A stretch of 64,000 nucleotides of DNA from Azospirillum sp. TSO22-1 (GTDB lineage Bacteria > Pseudomonadota > Alphaproteobacteria > Azospirillales > Azospirillaceae), in contig NZ_LGQZ01000013.1 in the NCBI RefSeq assembly GCF_003116015.1, positions 62,001-126,000 of the forward strand, read 5' to 3'. The first letter of the stretch is position 1, and each line of letters starts with the position of its first letter. This document shows positions 1-9,503 of the stretch, one piece after another. A program made the position numbers and the translations under genes. The notes below the pieces were generated by a model. The model searched no databases, had not been told where the DNA came from, and saw nothing but the letters and a program-made list of their open reading frames with translations.

Positions 1-2097
1 GAAGTCCTCCGGCAGGCCGAGCGGGAAGCTCATCTCGACGCTGCCGCGCGCGTACTCCTTACCGCCCAGCGCGTCGCTGGTGCGCAGGTCGCGCGGGCCG
101 ATGCCGGCGGTGCGGAAGCCGCGCAGCGTGTCACCGCCGATGAAGAAGCGGTCGTTCAGCGCCACGTCCTTGCCCAGGCCGACGATGTAGCCGATCTCGG
201 CCGAGGTGCTCAGCACCCAGTCGTTGCTGAACACCGGGATGTAGACGCCGCCGCCGATCTTGGTGCGCAGGTAGCGCGCCGCACCGCCCAGGCCCGCGGC
301 GTCGGTCTGCACGCGCACATAATAGCCCTCGGTCGGGTCGAGGCGGCTGTTGCGGGCGTCGTAGGTGATCTCCTGGCCGACCAGCGAGGTCACGCGGCTG
401 CCGACCTGCTGCTGCACGTAGATCGACGCGGCGGTCGGCACGTTGGAGATCGTCGTTCCCTGCAGCTGGTAGTACAGGCGCTGGCGCAGGCGATCGGACA
501 GCGGATAGCCCATGCGCAGGGCGAAGCCGTTGTTCTTCTCGTTGTACGAGGCTTCGTTCTGGTAGTTGCGCGTCAGGCGGAACAGGTCGAAGCCGGCCGA
601 CAGGTCGCGATCCAGGAAATACGGCTCGGTGAAGCTGACGTCGTACTCCTGGCGCCGCTTCGACACGGTGGCGCCGAAACGCAGGTCCTGGCCCTTGCCG
701 AGCAGGTTGCGCTCGCGGATCGAGAAGTCGGCCAGCGGACCGTCGGTGGTCGAGTAACCGGCGCCCACCGCGATTTCGCCCGTGGACTTCTCCTGGATAT
801 CGACGGCGACCACCGAGCGGTCGGGCGCCGATCCCTCCTGCGAGGACACCTGCACGCGCTCGAAGAAGTCGAGGTCCTTGATGCGCTGCTCGGAGCGCTT
901 CAGCTTGGTGGCGCTGAACGGGTCGCCTTCGGCCACCAGCATCTCGCGGCGGATCACCTTGTCCAGCGTGCGGACGTTGCCGGTGATGTCGATGCGCTCG
1001 ACGTACACCCGCGGCCCCTCGGCGATCTCGTAGGTGATGTCGATGGTCTGGGTGTCGCGGTTGCGCGTGATCTGCGGCCGGACGTCGACGAAGGCGTACT
1101 GCAGGTCGCCGACCGCGTTGGTCAGCTTGTTGATGGTGTCCTCGACCTCCTGCGCGTTGTACCAGTTGCCCTCCTTGGTGATGAGGGTGCTGCGCAACTG
1201 CTCGGGGTCGAGCGCCTTGAGGTTGGACTTGATGTCGACCTTGCCGAACTTGTAGCGCTCGCCTTCCTCGACGGTGAAGGTGATGATGAAGTCTTCCTTC
1301 TCCGGCGTCAGTTCGGCCACCGCCGACACGACGCGGAAGTCGGCGTAGCCTTCCTTCAGGTAGAAGCGGCGCAGCAGTTCGCGGTCATAGTTCACGCGGT
1401 CGGGATCGTAGCTGTCCTCGGAGGTGAGGAAGCGCCACCACGCGGTCTCGCGCGTCTGGATGTTCTCGCGCAGGCTGCCGGCCGAGAAGCGCTCGTTGCC
1501 GACGAAGTTGATGGCGCGCACGCCGGTGCGCGCACCCTCGTTGATCTCGAAGACCAGATCGACGCGGTTCTGGTCGAGCTTGATGACCTTCGGCTCCACC
1601 GCCGCGGCGAAGCGGCCCTGGCGGCGGTAGATGTCGAGGATGCGCTGCACGTCCGACTGCACGCGGGTACGCGTGTAGACGACTCGCGCCCGCAGCTGGA
1701 TCTCCTTTTCCAGCTGTTCGGTCTCGAGGCGGCGGTTGCCCTCGAAGGCGATGCGGTTGATGATCGGGTTTTCCTGGACCGCGACGACCAGCGAGTCGCC
1801 CTCGCGCTTCAGCTGGATGTCGGCGAACAGGCCGGTGGCGAACAGCGCCTTCAGCGACTCGTCAATCTTCGCGGGATCGAAGCGGTCGCCGGGCTGCACC
1901 GTCAGGTAGGAGCGCACCGTGCTCGGCTCGATGCGCTGCGTGCCCTCGACCCGGATGTCCCGGATGGTTCCGCCCGAGAAGACCTGGGCGACCTGTGTCC
2001 CCGCGGGCCCGTTGGCTTGCGCCAAGGCGAGAGACACCGTTGTCATGGCGCAGCCGGCCATCAGGCTGAGCGCCAGAACCTTTGACGACACCCGCAA
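1..2097 (-). CDS. bamA: Outer membrane protein assembly factor BamA (C-terminus beyond the window)
   Basis: BamA is the central beta-barrel of the BAM complex, which folds and inserts outer-membrane proteins. The visible 699 residues contain an N-terminal signal peptide, a series of POTRA repeats beginning near residue 35 (GGTIRDIRVEGTQRIE), and much of the Omp85 barrel, including the GGDTLRGF motif conserved in the family. The final barrel strands lie outside the window. I chose the TTG at 2097 because an AGGGGG ribosome site sits 6 nt upstream and an in-frame stop lies just before it; a GTG at 2091 is the alternative. The signal peptide has an MAGC stretch that resembles a lipobox, but family knowledge and a later ALA-QA site favour ordinary signal peptidase I cleavage. 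It lies downstream of rseP, the usual alphaproteobacterial order. Confidence 0.95.
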   Translation of the reverse strand, partial: MRVSSKVLALSLMAGCAMTTVSLALAQANGPAGTQVAQVFSGGTIRDIRVEGTQRIEPSTVRSYLTVQPGDRFDPAKIDESLKALFATGLFADIQLKREGDSLVVAVQENPIINRIAFEGNRRLETEQLEKEIQLRARVVYTRTRVQSDVQRILDIYRRQGRFAAAVEPKVIKLDQNRVDLVFEINEGARTGVRAINFVGNERFSAGSLRENIQTRETAWWRFLTSEDSYDPDRVNYDRELLRRFYLKEGYADFRVVSAVAELTPEKEDFIITFTVEEGERYKFGKVDIKSNLKALDPEQLRSTLITKEGNWYNAQEVEDTINKLTNAVGDLQYAFVDVRPQITRNRDTQTIDITYEIAEGPRVYVERIDITGNVRTLDKVIRREMLVAEGDPFSATKLKRSEQRIKDLDFFERVQVSSQEGSAPDRSVVAVDIQEKSTGEIAVGAGYSTTDGPLADFSIRERNLLGKGQDLRFGATVSKRRQEYDVSFTEPYFLDRDLSAGFDLFRLTRNYQNEASYNEKNNGFALRMGYPLSDRLRQRLYYQLQGTTISNVPTAASIYVQQQVGSRVTSLVGQEITYDARNSRLDPTEGYYVRVQTDAAGLGGAARYLRTKIGGGVYIPVFSNDWVLSTSAEIGYIVGLGKDVALNDRFFIGGDTLRGFRTAGIGPRDLRTSDALGGKEYARGSVEMSFPLGLPEDF

Positions 2098-2124
2098 AAT
2101 ACGCCCCCTGGCTTAACGCTCGAT

Positions 2125-3267
2125 TTAGGAGATCAGTCCCCGGAAGAAATCGACCACGCGGAGCTGAACCAAGTCGTTCCACGTGGCGAAGACCATGAGC
2201 GTTAATACCAGAGCAAGTCCGATGCGGAAACCGTATTCTTGCGCGCGCGGACCGAGCGGCTTGCCGCGCAGCCCCTCCAATCCGTAGAAAAGCAGGTGCC
2301 CACCGTCCAACAACGGGACGGGAAACAGGTTGATCATGCCCAGGTTGACCGACAGGAAGGCCATGAACCAGATCAGCGCGTAGACGCCGGTCTGCGCGAC
2401 TTCGCCGGACATTTGGGCGATTCGCAGCGGCCCGCCGAGTTCCTCTGTGCCGCGCGAGCCCTCGATCATCTGGCCGAGCGCGGTGAAGGTGCCGCCGATC
2501 ATGCCGCCGATCTCACGCGCCGACTGCCACGCCGCCGACAGCGGGTCGTGCCGCTTGTGCTCGGTGCCGGCGCGCATGATTCCGAGCTGTCCGATGCGGT
2601 GGACGTTGCCGAATCGATCCGTCACCTCGATGGAGTCGGGGGTCACGCTGACCGGCACGACGCGGCCGTCGCGCTTCACCTCGACCGCCAGGGCGCGGCC
2701 GGGATTCATGCTGACGACCTGCCGGATCTCCTCGAAGCGCTGGATGCCGGCGCCGTCGATGGTGAGGATCTCGTCGCCCGGCTTCAGGCCGGCGCGCTCG
2801 GCCGCGCTGCCCGGCTGCACGCCGCCGACGTCCGGCGGGGTGAAGGGCTGCCCGGCGGTGGCGAACAGCAGCGTCAGCGCCACGAAGGCGAACAGGAAGT
2901 TGGCGAGCGGCCCGGCGGCGACCACGGCGGCGCGCTGGCCCAGGCGCTTGTGGTGGAAGGAGACGGCCTTCTCCTCCTCGGTCATGCGCTGCAGCTCGGC
3001 CCCCGGCATGCTGGCGGGGTCGGCATCGCCGAACATCTTGACGTAGCCGCCCAGGGGAATGGCGCTGAACTTCCAGCGCGTGCCGTAGCGGTCCCACCAG
3101 CCGAACAGCTCCGGCCCGAAACCGATGGAGAACACCTCGACGCGCACGCCGTTGCGGCGCGCAATCCAGTAGTGGCCGAACTCGTGCACGAAGACGAGAA
3201 CGGTGAGGACCAGCAGGAAGGCGAAAACCGACGTACCGAAACCACCCAGGAAATTCATCAACCCCAT
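2125..3267 (-). CDS. rseP: Site-2 intramembrane metalloprotease RseP
   Basis: This is a membrane-embedded zinc protease of the S2P family that cuts transmembrane anchors such as anti-sigma factors during envelope stress and can also clear signal-peptide remnants. The 380-residue protein has the zinc motif HEFGH at residues 28-32 inside the first membrane segment, a PDZ domain around residues 145-215, and the third ligand motif LLDGGH at 319-324 preceded by N313, P316 and P318. The length is slightly below the two-PDZ E. coli enzyme, consistent with the single-PDZ form common in alphaproteobacteria. It sits between dxr and bamA. A second ATG three codons in (3258) could also be the start. Confidence 0.95.
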   Translation of the reverse strand: MGLMNFLGGFGTSVFAFLLVLTVLVFVHEFGHYWIARRNGVRVEVFSIGFGPELFGWWDRYGTRWKFSAIPLGGYVKMFGDADPASMPGAELQRMTEEEKAVSFHHKRLGQRAAVVAAGPLANFLFAFVALTLLFATAGQPFTPPDVGGVQPGSAAERAGLKPGDEILTIDGAGIQRFEEIRQVVSMNPGRALAVEVKRDGRVVPVSVTPDSIEVTDRFGNVHRIGQLGIMRAGTEHKRHDPLSAAWQSAREIGGMIGGTFTALGQMIEGSRGTEELGGPLRIAQMSGEVAQTGVYALIWFMAFLSVNLGMINLFPVPLLDGGHLLFYGLEGLRGKPLGPRAQEYGFRIGLALVLTLMVFATWNDLVQLRVVDFFRGLIS

Positions 3268-3303
3268 GCCTTCGCTGCGGGGAGGTTCCCTCCCCGTCCG
3301 CCC

Positions 3304-4491
3304 TCAGGCCCGTACGCGCCCGAGATGCTCCGCGGCGACCCGGCGCGCCTCGGCGTCGGTCGCCCTCACCGCCTCCAGGTCGCCCAGGCGCTGGTGCGGC
3401 AGGGCGTCCAGCGTCGCCTCGACGACCCGTTCGATGTCGAGGAAGCCGATTCGGCGGTCGAGGAACGCCTCGACCGCGACCTCGTTGGCGGCACTGAGGA
3501 TAGTAGGAGCGCCACCCCCGCTTTGCAAGGCGGCCCGGCACAAGCGCAGGGCCGGGAAGCGCTCCAGGTCGGGTTCCTCGAAGGTCAGCTCGCGCGCCTT
3601 GAAGAGATCGAGTCGTTGCGCCGGCGTCTCCATGCGGTCGGGCCACGCCAGGGTGTAGGCGATGGGAATCCGCATGTCCGGCGTGCCCAGCTGCGCCAGG
3701 ACCGAGCCGTCCACGTACTCGACCATGGAATGGATGACCGACTGCGGGTGGACCAGCACGTCGATGCGCTCCTCCGGCATGTCGAAGAGGAAGCGCGCCT
3801 CGATCAGTTCCAGCCCCTTGTTCATCAGGGTGGCGCTGTCGACCGAGATCTTGGCGCCCATCTCCCAGGTCGGGTGCGCCACCGCCTGCTCGCGCGTCGC
3901 GGTCGCCATGAAGGCGCGGTCCTTGGTGCGGAACGGCCCGCCGGACGCCGTGAGGATCAGCCGCCGGACACGGTGCGGGTGCTTGAAGTCGAAGACCTGG
4001 TAGATGGCGTTGTGCTCGCTGTCGACGGGCAGCAGCGTGGCGCCGTGCGCCTTCACCTCCTCCATCATCAGCGCGCCGGCGCAGACCAGCACCTCCTTGT
4101 TGGCGAAGGCCACCGAAGCGCCACGACGCACCGCGGCGAGCGTCGGCTCCAGCCCGGCCGCGCCGACGATGGCGGCCATCACCCAGTCGGCCTGCCCGCG
4201 CGCGGCCGCCTCGACGACCGCCTCCGGCCCTGCCGCCGCCTCGATGCCGGTGCCGGACAGCGCCGCCTTCAACTCGGCGTAGCAGGCCGGGTCGGCGACG
4301 ACGGCGAGGCGGGCGTTCAGGGTCTTCGCCTGCTCGGCCAGCAGGGCCGCGTTGCGGTTGGCGGTCAGCGCTTCGACGGCGAAGGAGGCCGGATCGCGCG
4401 CCACCAGATCGACCGTCTGCGTCCCCACCGACCCGGTGGATCCGAGAATCGTCACCCGCCGCGGTGCACCCGGCGCCCGCTTCACCACCAT
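3304..4491 (-). CDS. dxr: 1-deoxy-D-xylulose 5-phosphate reductoisomerase
   Basis: Dxr converts 1-deoxy-D-xylulose 5-phosphate to 2-C-methyl-D-erythritol 4-phosphate with NADPH, the committed step of the MEP isoprenoid pathway in the cytosol. The 395 residues show the NADPH-binding GSTGSVG at 17-23, NKE at 131-133, and the metal-binding D157 and E159 in the VDSEHNAI motif. Length fits the family (about 390-400). The ATG at 4491 lies inside the end of cdsA, giving a 10-nt overlap that suggests translational coupling. The product feeds undecaprenyl phosphate synthesis, which depends on uppS in the same cluster. Confidence 0.96.
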   Translation of the reverse strand: MVVKRAPGAPRRVTILGSTGSVGTQTVDLVARDPASFAVEALTANRNAALLAEQAKTLNARLAVVADPACYAELKAALSGTGIEAAAGPEAVVEAAARGQADWVMAAIVGAAGLEPTLAAVRRGASVAFANKEVLVCAGALMMEEVKAHGATLLPVDSEHNAIYQVFDFKHPHRVRRLILTASGGPFRTKDRAFMATATREQAVAHPTWEMGAKISVDSATLMNKGLELIEARFLFDMPEERIDVLVHPQSVIHSMVEYVDGSVLAQLGTPDMRIPIAYTLAWPDRMETPAQRLDLFKARELTFEEPDLERFPALRLCRAALQSGGGAPTILSAANEVAVEAFLDRRIGFLDIERVVEATLDALPHQRLGDLEAVRATDAEARRVAAEHLGRVRA

Positions 4492-5342
4492 TGCCAGCTC
4501 TTCCCAAGGGTCGCGTGGAACACCGCCAGCACCGGGGCGGCGACCAGCAGCCCGTCGATGCGGTCCAGCAGCCCCCCGTGCCCGGGGATCAGGTTGCTAC
4601 TGTCCTTCACGTTGAAGCGCCGCTTCACCCAGGACTCGAAAAGGTCGCCGGCCTGCCCGACCACCGCCAGCAGCGGCGCCACCAGCAGCGCCAGCCACGG
4701 CTGGGCGGCGCCGGCCGCGAACGCCACGGCGACGCCGAACACCCCGGCCGCCACCATGCCGCCGATCAGGCCGGCCCAGGTCTTCTTGGGGCTGATGCGC
4801 GGCGCCAGCTTCGGCCCGCCGATGGCGCGCCCGGCGGCGTAGGCGCCGATGTCCGTAGCCCACACCGCGAACAGGCAGAAGATCACCAGCGGCAGCCCCG
4901 GATTCTCGCGCAGCCACGCCAGCCCGGCGACGCCCGCCGTTACGTAGGGGATGCCCAGGCCCAGCAGCCAGGAGCCCGTGCTGCCCCCCGCCGACGCCTG
5001 CACGATGAAGCCGAGCGCCACCGCCACGGCCAGCGCCGCCGCCGGCCCGCCGAGCGCGTAGACCACCATCACCACCAGCATCGCCAGCAGGGAGTGCCAG
5101 AACGCCTCCGGCGTGCGGTCGGACGCCACCATCAGCACCCATTCGCCGATGGCGACCAGGGCGGAGACGGCGAGCAGCCCGCGGAACACCCAGCCGCCGG
5201 CCCACACGGCCAGCAGCACCACCGGCCCCAGCACCAGGGCGGAGAGCACGCGGATCTTGAGGTCGGCGACCTTGCTGGCGGCCTTAGCGGCTGCCGGCTG
5301 TGGTGGCGCCGAAGCGTCGCTCCCGGCGGTGAAACTCTTCAA
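4482..5342 (-). CDS. cdsA: Phosphatidate cytidylyltransferase
   Basis: CdsA makes CDP-diacylglycerol from phosphatidic acid and CTP in the inner membrane, the precursor of all phospholipids. The 286-residue reading frame is hydrophobic with about seven to eight membrane segments, and carries the family signature near the C-terminus: SPKKTWAG, then [11 protein letters not shown] followed by [12 protein letters not shown]. The start is uncertain. The TTG at 5342 gives a 59-nt overlap with uppS and an Ala/Pro-rich cytosolic leader; a GTG just before the first membrane segment would remove most of that leader. It overlaps dxr downstream by 10 nt. Confidence 0.92.
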   Translation of the reverse strand: MKSFTAGSDASAPPQPAAAKAASKVADLKIRVLSALVLGPVVLLAVWAGGWVFRGLLAVSALVAIGEWVLMVASDRTPEAFWHSLLAMLVVMVVYALGGPAAALAVAVALGFIVQASAGGSTGSWLLGLGIPYVTAGVAGLAWLRENPGLPLVIFCLFAVWATDIGAYAAGRAIGGPKLAPRISPKKTWAGLIGGMVAAGVFGVAVAFAAGAAQPWLALLVAPLLAVVGQAGDLFESWVKRRFNVKDSSNLIPGHGGLLDRIDGLLVAAPVLAVFHATLGKSWQWW

Positions 5343-6024
5343 TGGCAGCCTCCAGGTCGCGCTTGGTGAAGTCGGGCCACAGCGTGTCGGTGAACACGAA
5401 CTCGGCGTAGGCCGACTGCCACAAGAGGAAATTGCTCAGCCGCTGCTCGCCGCTGGTGCGGATGATCAGGTCGGGGTCCGGGATGTCGGCGGTGAACAGG
5501 CGCCCGGTCAGCGCGTCCTCGTCGATGCTCTCCGGGTCGAGGCGCCCAGCCCGCGCCTCCTCGGCCAGACGGCGCGCCGCCAGCACGATCTCCTGCCGCG
5601 AACCGTAGCTGAGCGCCACCACCAGCGTCATGGTGGTGTTGCCGGCGGTCAGCTCCTCGGCGTTCTCGATCAGGCGGACGATGTCGGGCGACAGCCTGGG
5701 GCGCTCGCCGATCACCCGCAGGCGGATGCCGGCCTTGTGCAGCTCGGCGATCTCGCTGCGCAGGTAGAAGCGCAGCAGGCCCATGAGGTCGGAGACCTCC
5801 TCCTCCGGGCGCCGCCAGTTCTCCGAGGAGAAGCTGAAGATGGTCAGATAGCCGACGCCCAGCTCGCGCGCCGCCTCGACCGTGCGCCGCACCGCTTCCA
5901 CGCCCTTCTTGTGACCGGCGGTGCGCGGCAGGCCGCGCGCCTTGGCCCAGCGGCCGTTGCCGTCCATGATGATGGCCACGTGGACGGGCGGCTCGGCCGG
6001 GCAGCTCTCCTGAGAGTCGCGCAT
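5284..6024 (-). CDS. uppS: Undecaprenyl diphosphate synthase (cis-prenyltransferase)
   Basis: UppS elongates farnesyl diphosphate with isopentenyl diphosphate to the C55 carrier lipid precursor used for peptidoglycan and surface polysaccharides. The 246-residue protein has the catalytic Asp in [10 protein letters not shown] (about residues 18-27), the [11 protein letters not shown] motif, and the C-terminal [22 protein letters not shown] block that contacts the diphosphate. Length matches the bacterial family. The ATG at 6024 lies 3 nt beyond the frr stop codon, so the two are almost certainly cotranscribed. Confidence 0.96.
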   Translation of the reverse strand: MRDSQESCPAEPPVHVAIIMDGNGRWAKARGLPRTAGHKKGVEAVRRTVEAARELGVGYLTIFSFSSENWRRPEEEVSDLMGLLRFYLRSEIAELHKAGIRLRVIGERPRLSPDIVRLIENAEELTAGNTTMTLVVALSYGSRQEIVLAARRLAEEARAGRLDPESIDEDALTGRLFTADIPDPDLIIRTSGEQRLSNFLLWQSAYAEFVFTDTLWPDFTKRDLEAAIEEFHRRERRFGATTAGSR

Positions 6025-6027
6025 GCC

Positions 6028-6585
6028 TCAGACCTGCGTGATTTCCTTTTCCTTCTGGGCGAGCGCATCGTCGATCATCTTGATGTGCTGATCGGTGACG
6101 GCCTGGACCTTGTCCTGCCAGCCCTTGTGCTCGTCCTGGGTGATGTCGCCGTTCTTCTCGGCCTTCTTCAGCAGGTCCATGCCGTCGCGGCGCACGTTGC
6201 GCACGGCGACGCGGGCCCCCTCGGCGTACTTGTGGGCGACCTTGGCCAGTTCGTTGCGCCGCTCCTGCGTCAGGTCGGGGATCGGCACGCGGATGGTCTG
6301 GCCCTCGGCCTGCGGGTTGAGGCCCAGGCCGGAATCGCGGATCGCCTTCTCCACCGCCTTCAGCATCCCGCGGTCCCACACCTGCACGGTGATCAGGCGC
6401 GGCTCCGGCACGGAGACGGTGCCGACCTCCTTGAGGTGCATCTTGCTGCCGTAGGCCTCGACCGTGACGGGTTCGAGAAGGCTGGCCGAGGCGCGCCCGG
6501 TGCGCAGCCCGCTCAGTTCCTTCTTGAAGGACTCGAGGGCCCCGTCCATGCGCCGCTTGATGTCGGAAATGTCGGGTTCGGCCAC
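6028..6585 (-). CDS. frr: Ribosome recycling factor
   Basis: RRF, with EF-G, splits post-termination ribosomes from mRNA in the cytosol. The 185-residue length is the family norm. Recognisable features are the [22 protein letters not shown] block near residues 18-40, [16 protein letters not shown] in the middle, and the conserved [23 protein letters not shown] segment of the long helical arm. It is 5 nt downstream of pyrH and 3 nt upstream of uppS, as in many proteobacteria. Confidence 0.97.
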   Translation of the reverse strand: MAEPDISDIKRRMDGALESFKKELSGLRTGRASASLLEPVTVEAYGSKMHLKEVGTVSVPEPRLITVQVWDRGMLKAVEKAIRDSGLGLNPQAEGQTIRVPIPDLTQERRNELAKVAHKYAEGARVAVRNVRRDGMDLLKKAEKNGDITQDEHKGWQDKVQAVTDQHIKMIDDALAQKEKEITQV

Positions 6586-6590
6586 GGAAG

Positions 6591-7337
6591 TTACTCCTTC
6601 TCTTCGCTGATGATCGTGAACTTGCCCCGCCCGGCCATCACCTCGGCGAAGGCTTCCGGAGTGTGGATCGAGAATACGAGTATGGGGATGCGGTTCTCGC
6701 GCGCCAAGGAAATAGCCGACGCGTCCATGACCTGCAGGTCGCGCGCCAGCACGTCCAGATAGGTCAGCCGCTCGTAGCGGGTGGCGTTCGGGTCCTTCTT
6801 CGGGTCGGCGGTGTAGACGCCGTCCACCTGCGTGCCCTTCAGCAGCGCGTCGCAGCCCATCTCGGACGCGCGCAACGCTGCCGCGGTGTCGGTGGTGAAG
6901 AACGGGTTGCCGGTGCCGGCGGCGAAGATGACGACGCGGCCCTTCTCCATGTGCCGGATGGCGCGGCGCCGGATGTACGGCTCGCAGACCGAGGCCATGG
7001 GAATGGCCGACTGCACGCGGGTGTGCACGCCCAGGCGCTCCAAGGCGCTCTGCATGCCCAACGCGTTCATCACGGTGGCCAGCATGCCCATGTAGTCGGC
7101 GGTGGCGCGCTCCATGCCGGTGGCGGCACCCCGGATGCCGCGGAAGATGTTGCCGCCGCCGATGACCAGGCAGACCTGCACGCCGAGCGCCACGACCGCC
7201 TTCACCTCTTCGGCGACCGTCGTCACCATCTCCGGGTCGAGGCCGTAGTCCCGCTTGCCCATCAGGGCTTCGCCGGACACCTTCAGAAGAACTCGCTTGT
7301 ACCGGATACCGTCGGCGGGCATCGGGGTCTGACCCAT
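6591..7337 (-). CDS. pyrH: UMP kinase
   Basis: PyrH phosphorylates UMP to UDP, feeding all pyrimidine nucleotides; the bacterial enzyme is a hexamer of the amino-acid kinase fold, regulated by GTP and UTP. The 248-residue product has [12 protein letters not shown] near the N-terminus, the [13 protein letters not shown] nucleotide loop and the [20 protein letters not shown] block. I placed the start at the ATG at 7337, with AGGGAG 6 nt upstream; an upstream in-frame extension to 7370 lacks a ribosome site. An 87-nt spacer with a strong stem-loop separates it from tsf. Confidence 0.96.
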   Translation of the reverse strand: MGQTPMPADGIRYKRVLLKVSGEALMGKRDYGLDPEMVTTVAEEVKAVVALGVQVCLVIGGGNIFRGIRGAATGMERATADYMGMLATVMNALGMQSALERLGVHTRVQSAIPMASVCEPYIRRRAIRHMEKGRVVIFAAGTGNPFFTTDTAAALRASEMGCDALLKGTQVDGVYTADPKKDPNATRYERLTYLDVLARDLQVMDASAISLARENRIPILVFSIHTPEAFAEVMAGRGKFTIISEEKE

Positions 7338-7374
7338 GGAACGCTCCCTGAAGGTGAAGGCCGTGCGCAAGCGA

Positions 7375-7416
7375 CGTCCGGCGCTCCCCTCACATATAGG
7401 AAGGGAACGCCGGACG
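7375..7416 (-). other. Stem-loop in the tsf-pyrH spacer
   Basis: CGTCCGGCG at 7375-7383 and CGCCGGACG at 7408-7416 form a perfect 9-bp stem with a 24-nt loop. It lies just after the tsf stop codon in the transcript. There is no T-run on the downstream side, so it is not a standard intrinsic terminator; a processing site, an mRNA 3'-end stabiliser or an attenuator ahead of pyrH are all possible. Confidence 0.45.
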
Positions 7417-7424
7417 GTACCCTA

Positions 7425-8360
7425 TCAGCCGTTCGAGGTGCCCGCGGCGGCGGCCACCTCGGCGGCGAAGTCCGACGCGGCCTTCTCGATGCCCTCGCCG
7501 AGCGCGAAGCGCACGAAGCCGGTCAGCTTGACCGGGGCGCCCACGTCCTTGGCGGCGGCCTCGACGACCTTGCGGATCTTGGTCTCGCCGTCGATCACGT
7601 AGGTCTGCTCGAGCAGGCAGACTTCCTCGTAGTACTTGCGCAGGCGGCCCTCGACCATCTTCTCGATGATCGACTCCGGCTTGCCGGACGCACGGGCCTG
7701 ATCGGCCAGCACGCTCTTCTCGCGCTCCAGGGCAGAGACATCGACGTCGGCGACGTCCAGCGCCTCCGGACGGGCGGCGGCGACGTGCATGGCGATCGAC
7801 TTGCCCAGCTCGGTCAGCTTGGCGGCGTCGCCGGTCGACTCCAGCGCCACCAGCACGCCGATCTTGCCGAGGCCCGGCGCGATGGCGGTGTGGATGTAGC
7901 TGGTCACGACACCGGCCGACACGCTCAGCTTGGCGGCGCGGCGCAGGTTCATGTTCTCGCCGATGGTGGCGATCAGGCTGGTCAGCTCGTCCTGCACGGT
8001 GTGGCCGGCGCCGGGGTAGCCGGCGGCCTTCAGCGCCTCGATGTCGTCGCCGGTGGTCAGCGCGACCTTGGCGGCCTCGGCGGCAAAGCCCTGGAACTTG
8101 TCGTTGCGGGCGACGAAGTCGGTCTCGGCGTTCACCTCGACCACCGCGCCGGCGGTGCCGGCGGTGGCGACGGCGACCAGGCCCTCGGCGGCGACGCGGC
8201 CGGACTTCTTGGCAGCGGCGGCGAGGCCCTTCTTGCGCAGCCAGTCAACGGCGCCCTCGAGGTCGCCATTGGTCTCGCCCAGCGCCTTCTTGCAATCCAT
8301 CATGCCGGCGCCGGTCTTCTCGCGCAGTTCCTTGACGAGCGCAGCGGTAATCTCGGCCAT
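7425..8360 (-). CDS. tsf: Translation elongation factor Ts
   Basis: EF-Ts is the guanine-nucleotide exchange factor for EF-Tu. The 311-residue protein has the N-terminal UBA-like helix bundle ending in [11 protein letters not shown] (about residues 17-27), and the TDFVARN signature (around residues 80-90) whose Asp-Phe pair displaces Mg2+ from EF-Tu. The ATG at 8360 is preceded by GGAGAAAGGG. It follows rpsB, separated by a hairpin that could partly terminate transcription and set the rpsB/tsf ratio. Confidence 0.97.
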   Translation of the reverse strand: MAEITAALVKELREKTGAGMMDCKKALGETNGDLEGAVDWLRKKGLAAAAKKSGRVAAEGLVAVATAGTAGAVVEVNAETDFVARNDKFQGFAAEAAKVALTTGDDIEALKAAGYPGAGHTVQDELTSLIATIGENMNLRRAAKLSVSAGVVTSYIHTAIAPGLGKIGVLVALESTGDAAKLTELGKSIAMHVAAARPEALDVADVDVSALEREKSVLADQARASGKPESIIEKMVEGRLRKYYEEVCLLEQTYVIDGETKIRKVVEAAAKDVGAPVKLTGFVRFALGEGIEKAASDFAAEVAAAAGTSNG

Positions 8361-8414
8361 GGGGGAGCCCTTTCTCCGAAAAGAGTCTAAGTACGTATCA
8401 ACCGTGAACTCATG

Positions 8415-8460
8415 AAAAAGGGCAGCCGGACCAGACGAAGCGCGGCCCGGCTGCCCTTTT
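8415..8460 (-). terminator. Intrinsic terminator or attenuator after rpsB
   Basis: A perfect 14-bp inverted repeat, AAAAGGGCAGCCGG (8416-8429) and its complement at 8447-8460, ends in five Ts on the minus strand immediately after the rpsB stop codon. Because tsf follows directly, partial read-through is likely unless tsf has its own promoter. Confidence 0.8.
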
Positions 8461-8468
8461 GCCTGTCT

Positions 8469-9254
8469 TTAGGCCTGGGCCGGAGCCTGCTCGGCCTCGG
8501 CGCCCTCTTCCGGCAGGGCCTCACCGGCCTCTTCCTGGGAGCCGATGTCCACGCCGGCGGCGACCATCTCCGCCTGCAGGCCGTCGAGCACGGCGCCCGA
8601 GATCAGCTCGCAGTAGGTGTCGATGGCGCGCAGCGCGTCGTCGTTGCCCGGGATCGGGAAGGCGATGCCGTCCGGGTTCGAGTTGCTGTCGATCACCGCG
8701 ACCACCGGGATGCCCAGCTTGTTGGCTTCCTGGACCGCGATCGACTCCTTGTTGGTGTCGATGATGAACAGCACGTCGGGCAGGCCGCCCATCTCCTTGA
8801 TGCCGCCCAGCGCGCGCTCCAGCTTGTCGCGCTCGCGGGTGAGCATCAGGATTTCCTTCTTGGTCAGGCCGGCGGTGTCGCCGGACAGACGCTCCTCCAT
8901 CTCGCGCAGGCGCTTGATGGACTGGGAGATGGTCTTCCAGTTGGTCAGCATGCCGCCGAGCCAACGGTGGTTGACGTAGTACTGGCCGCAGCGCTTGGAC
9001 GCCTCGGCGACCTTCTCCTGCGCCTGGCGCTTGGTGCCGACGAACAGGACGCGGCCGCCGCCGGCGACGACGTCGCGCACCGCCTGCATGGCGCGGTGCA
9101 GCATCGGCACCGTCTGCTCCAGGTCGATGACGTGCACGCCGTTGCGGACGCCGAAGATGTACTGCCCCATCTTGGGGTTCCAGCGGCGGGTGTGGTGGCC
9201 GAAGTGGACGCCGGCTTCCAGCAGCTGGCGCATGGTGAAGGTGGGCATTGCCAT
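8469..9254 (-). CDS. rpsB: 30S ribosomal protein S2
   Basis: S2 is a head protein of the small ribosomal subunit. The 261-residue product shows the family blocks [15 protein letters not shown] near residue 16, [14 protein letters not shown] text ([10 protein letters not shown], about 71-80), [12 protein letters not shown] (95-106) and the [26 protein letters not shown] segment around 172-197. The reading frame is open for a further 186 codons upstream, but the ATG at 9254 opens the conserved sequence. An acidic Glu/Ala-rich tail (from about residue 240) is typical of alphaproteobacteria. Confidence 0.97.
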   Translation of the reverse strand: MAMPTFTMRQLLEAGVHFGHHTRRWNPKMGQYIFGVRNGVHVIDLEQTVPMLHRAMQAVRDVVAGGGRVLFVGTKRQAQEKVAEASKRCGQYYVNHRWLGGMLTNWKTISQSIKRLREMEERLSGDTAGLTKKEILMLTRERDKLERALGGIKEMGGLPDVLFIIDTNKESIAVQEANKLGIPVVAVIDSNSNPDGIAFPIPGNDDALRAIDTYCELISGAVLDGLQAEMVAAGVDIGSQEEAGEALPEEGAEAEQAPAQA

Positions 9255-9376
9255 GGAAAATCTACCTTTTCCGGTTGTTCCGCCGCGGGCGCTGTCCGCA
9301 AAATGCGAACACCGGAGGGGGCCGTCGGCTCGCGCCGAAGGTCCGCCAGCCCGCGTGTGGTTTTGACGACGGCGCT

Positions 9377-9405
9377 TACATAGCCCGCCGCTCCCCATTT
9401 GGCAA
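9377..9405 (-). promoter_or_regulatory. Candidate sigma-70-type promoter for rpsB
   Basis: On the minus strand TTGCCA (9405-9400) is followed after exactly 17 nt by TATGTA (9382-9377). The -35 match is good and the -10 match weak. It would give an rpsB leader of roughly 115 nt, long enough for the S2 autoregulation known in other bacteria, although I cannot identify that element by eye. 9255-9503 carries no gene. Confidence 0.4.
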
Positions 9406-9503
9406 CAACCATGGAGGGGATGGGCGGTAGAACCGGAACGCTGGACGCAGGCCCCGGGACCGCCCATGTCTTTGCTGACCGGCCGACCGATGGAGGTACC
9501 CTG

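Noticed and set aside
2031..2097. BamA as a lipoprotein because of the MAGC sequence
   Set aside because: The Cys is followed by more hydrophobic residues and a good signal peptidase I site, and BamA is a barrel protein in all known cases.
2239..4842. Plus-strand frame of more than 860 codons opposite rseP and dxr
   Set aside because: It is antisense to two clear genes, has low-complexity composition and no ribosome site.
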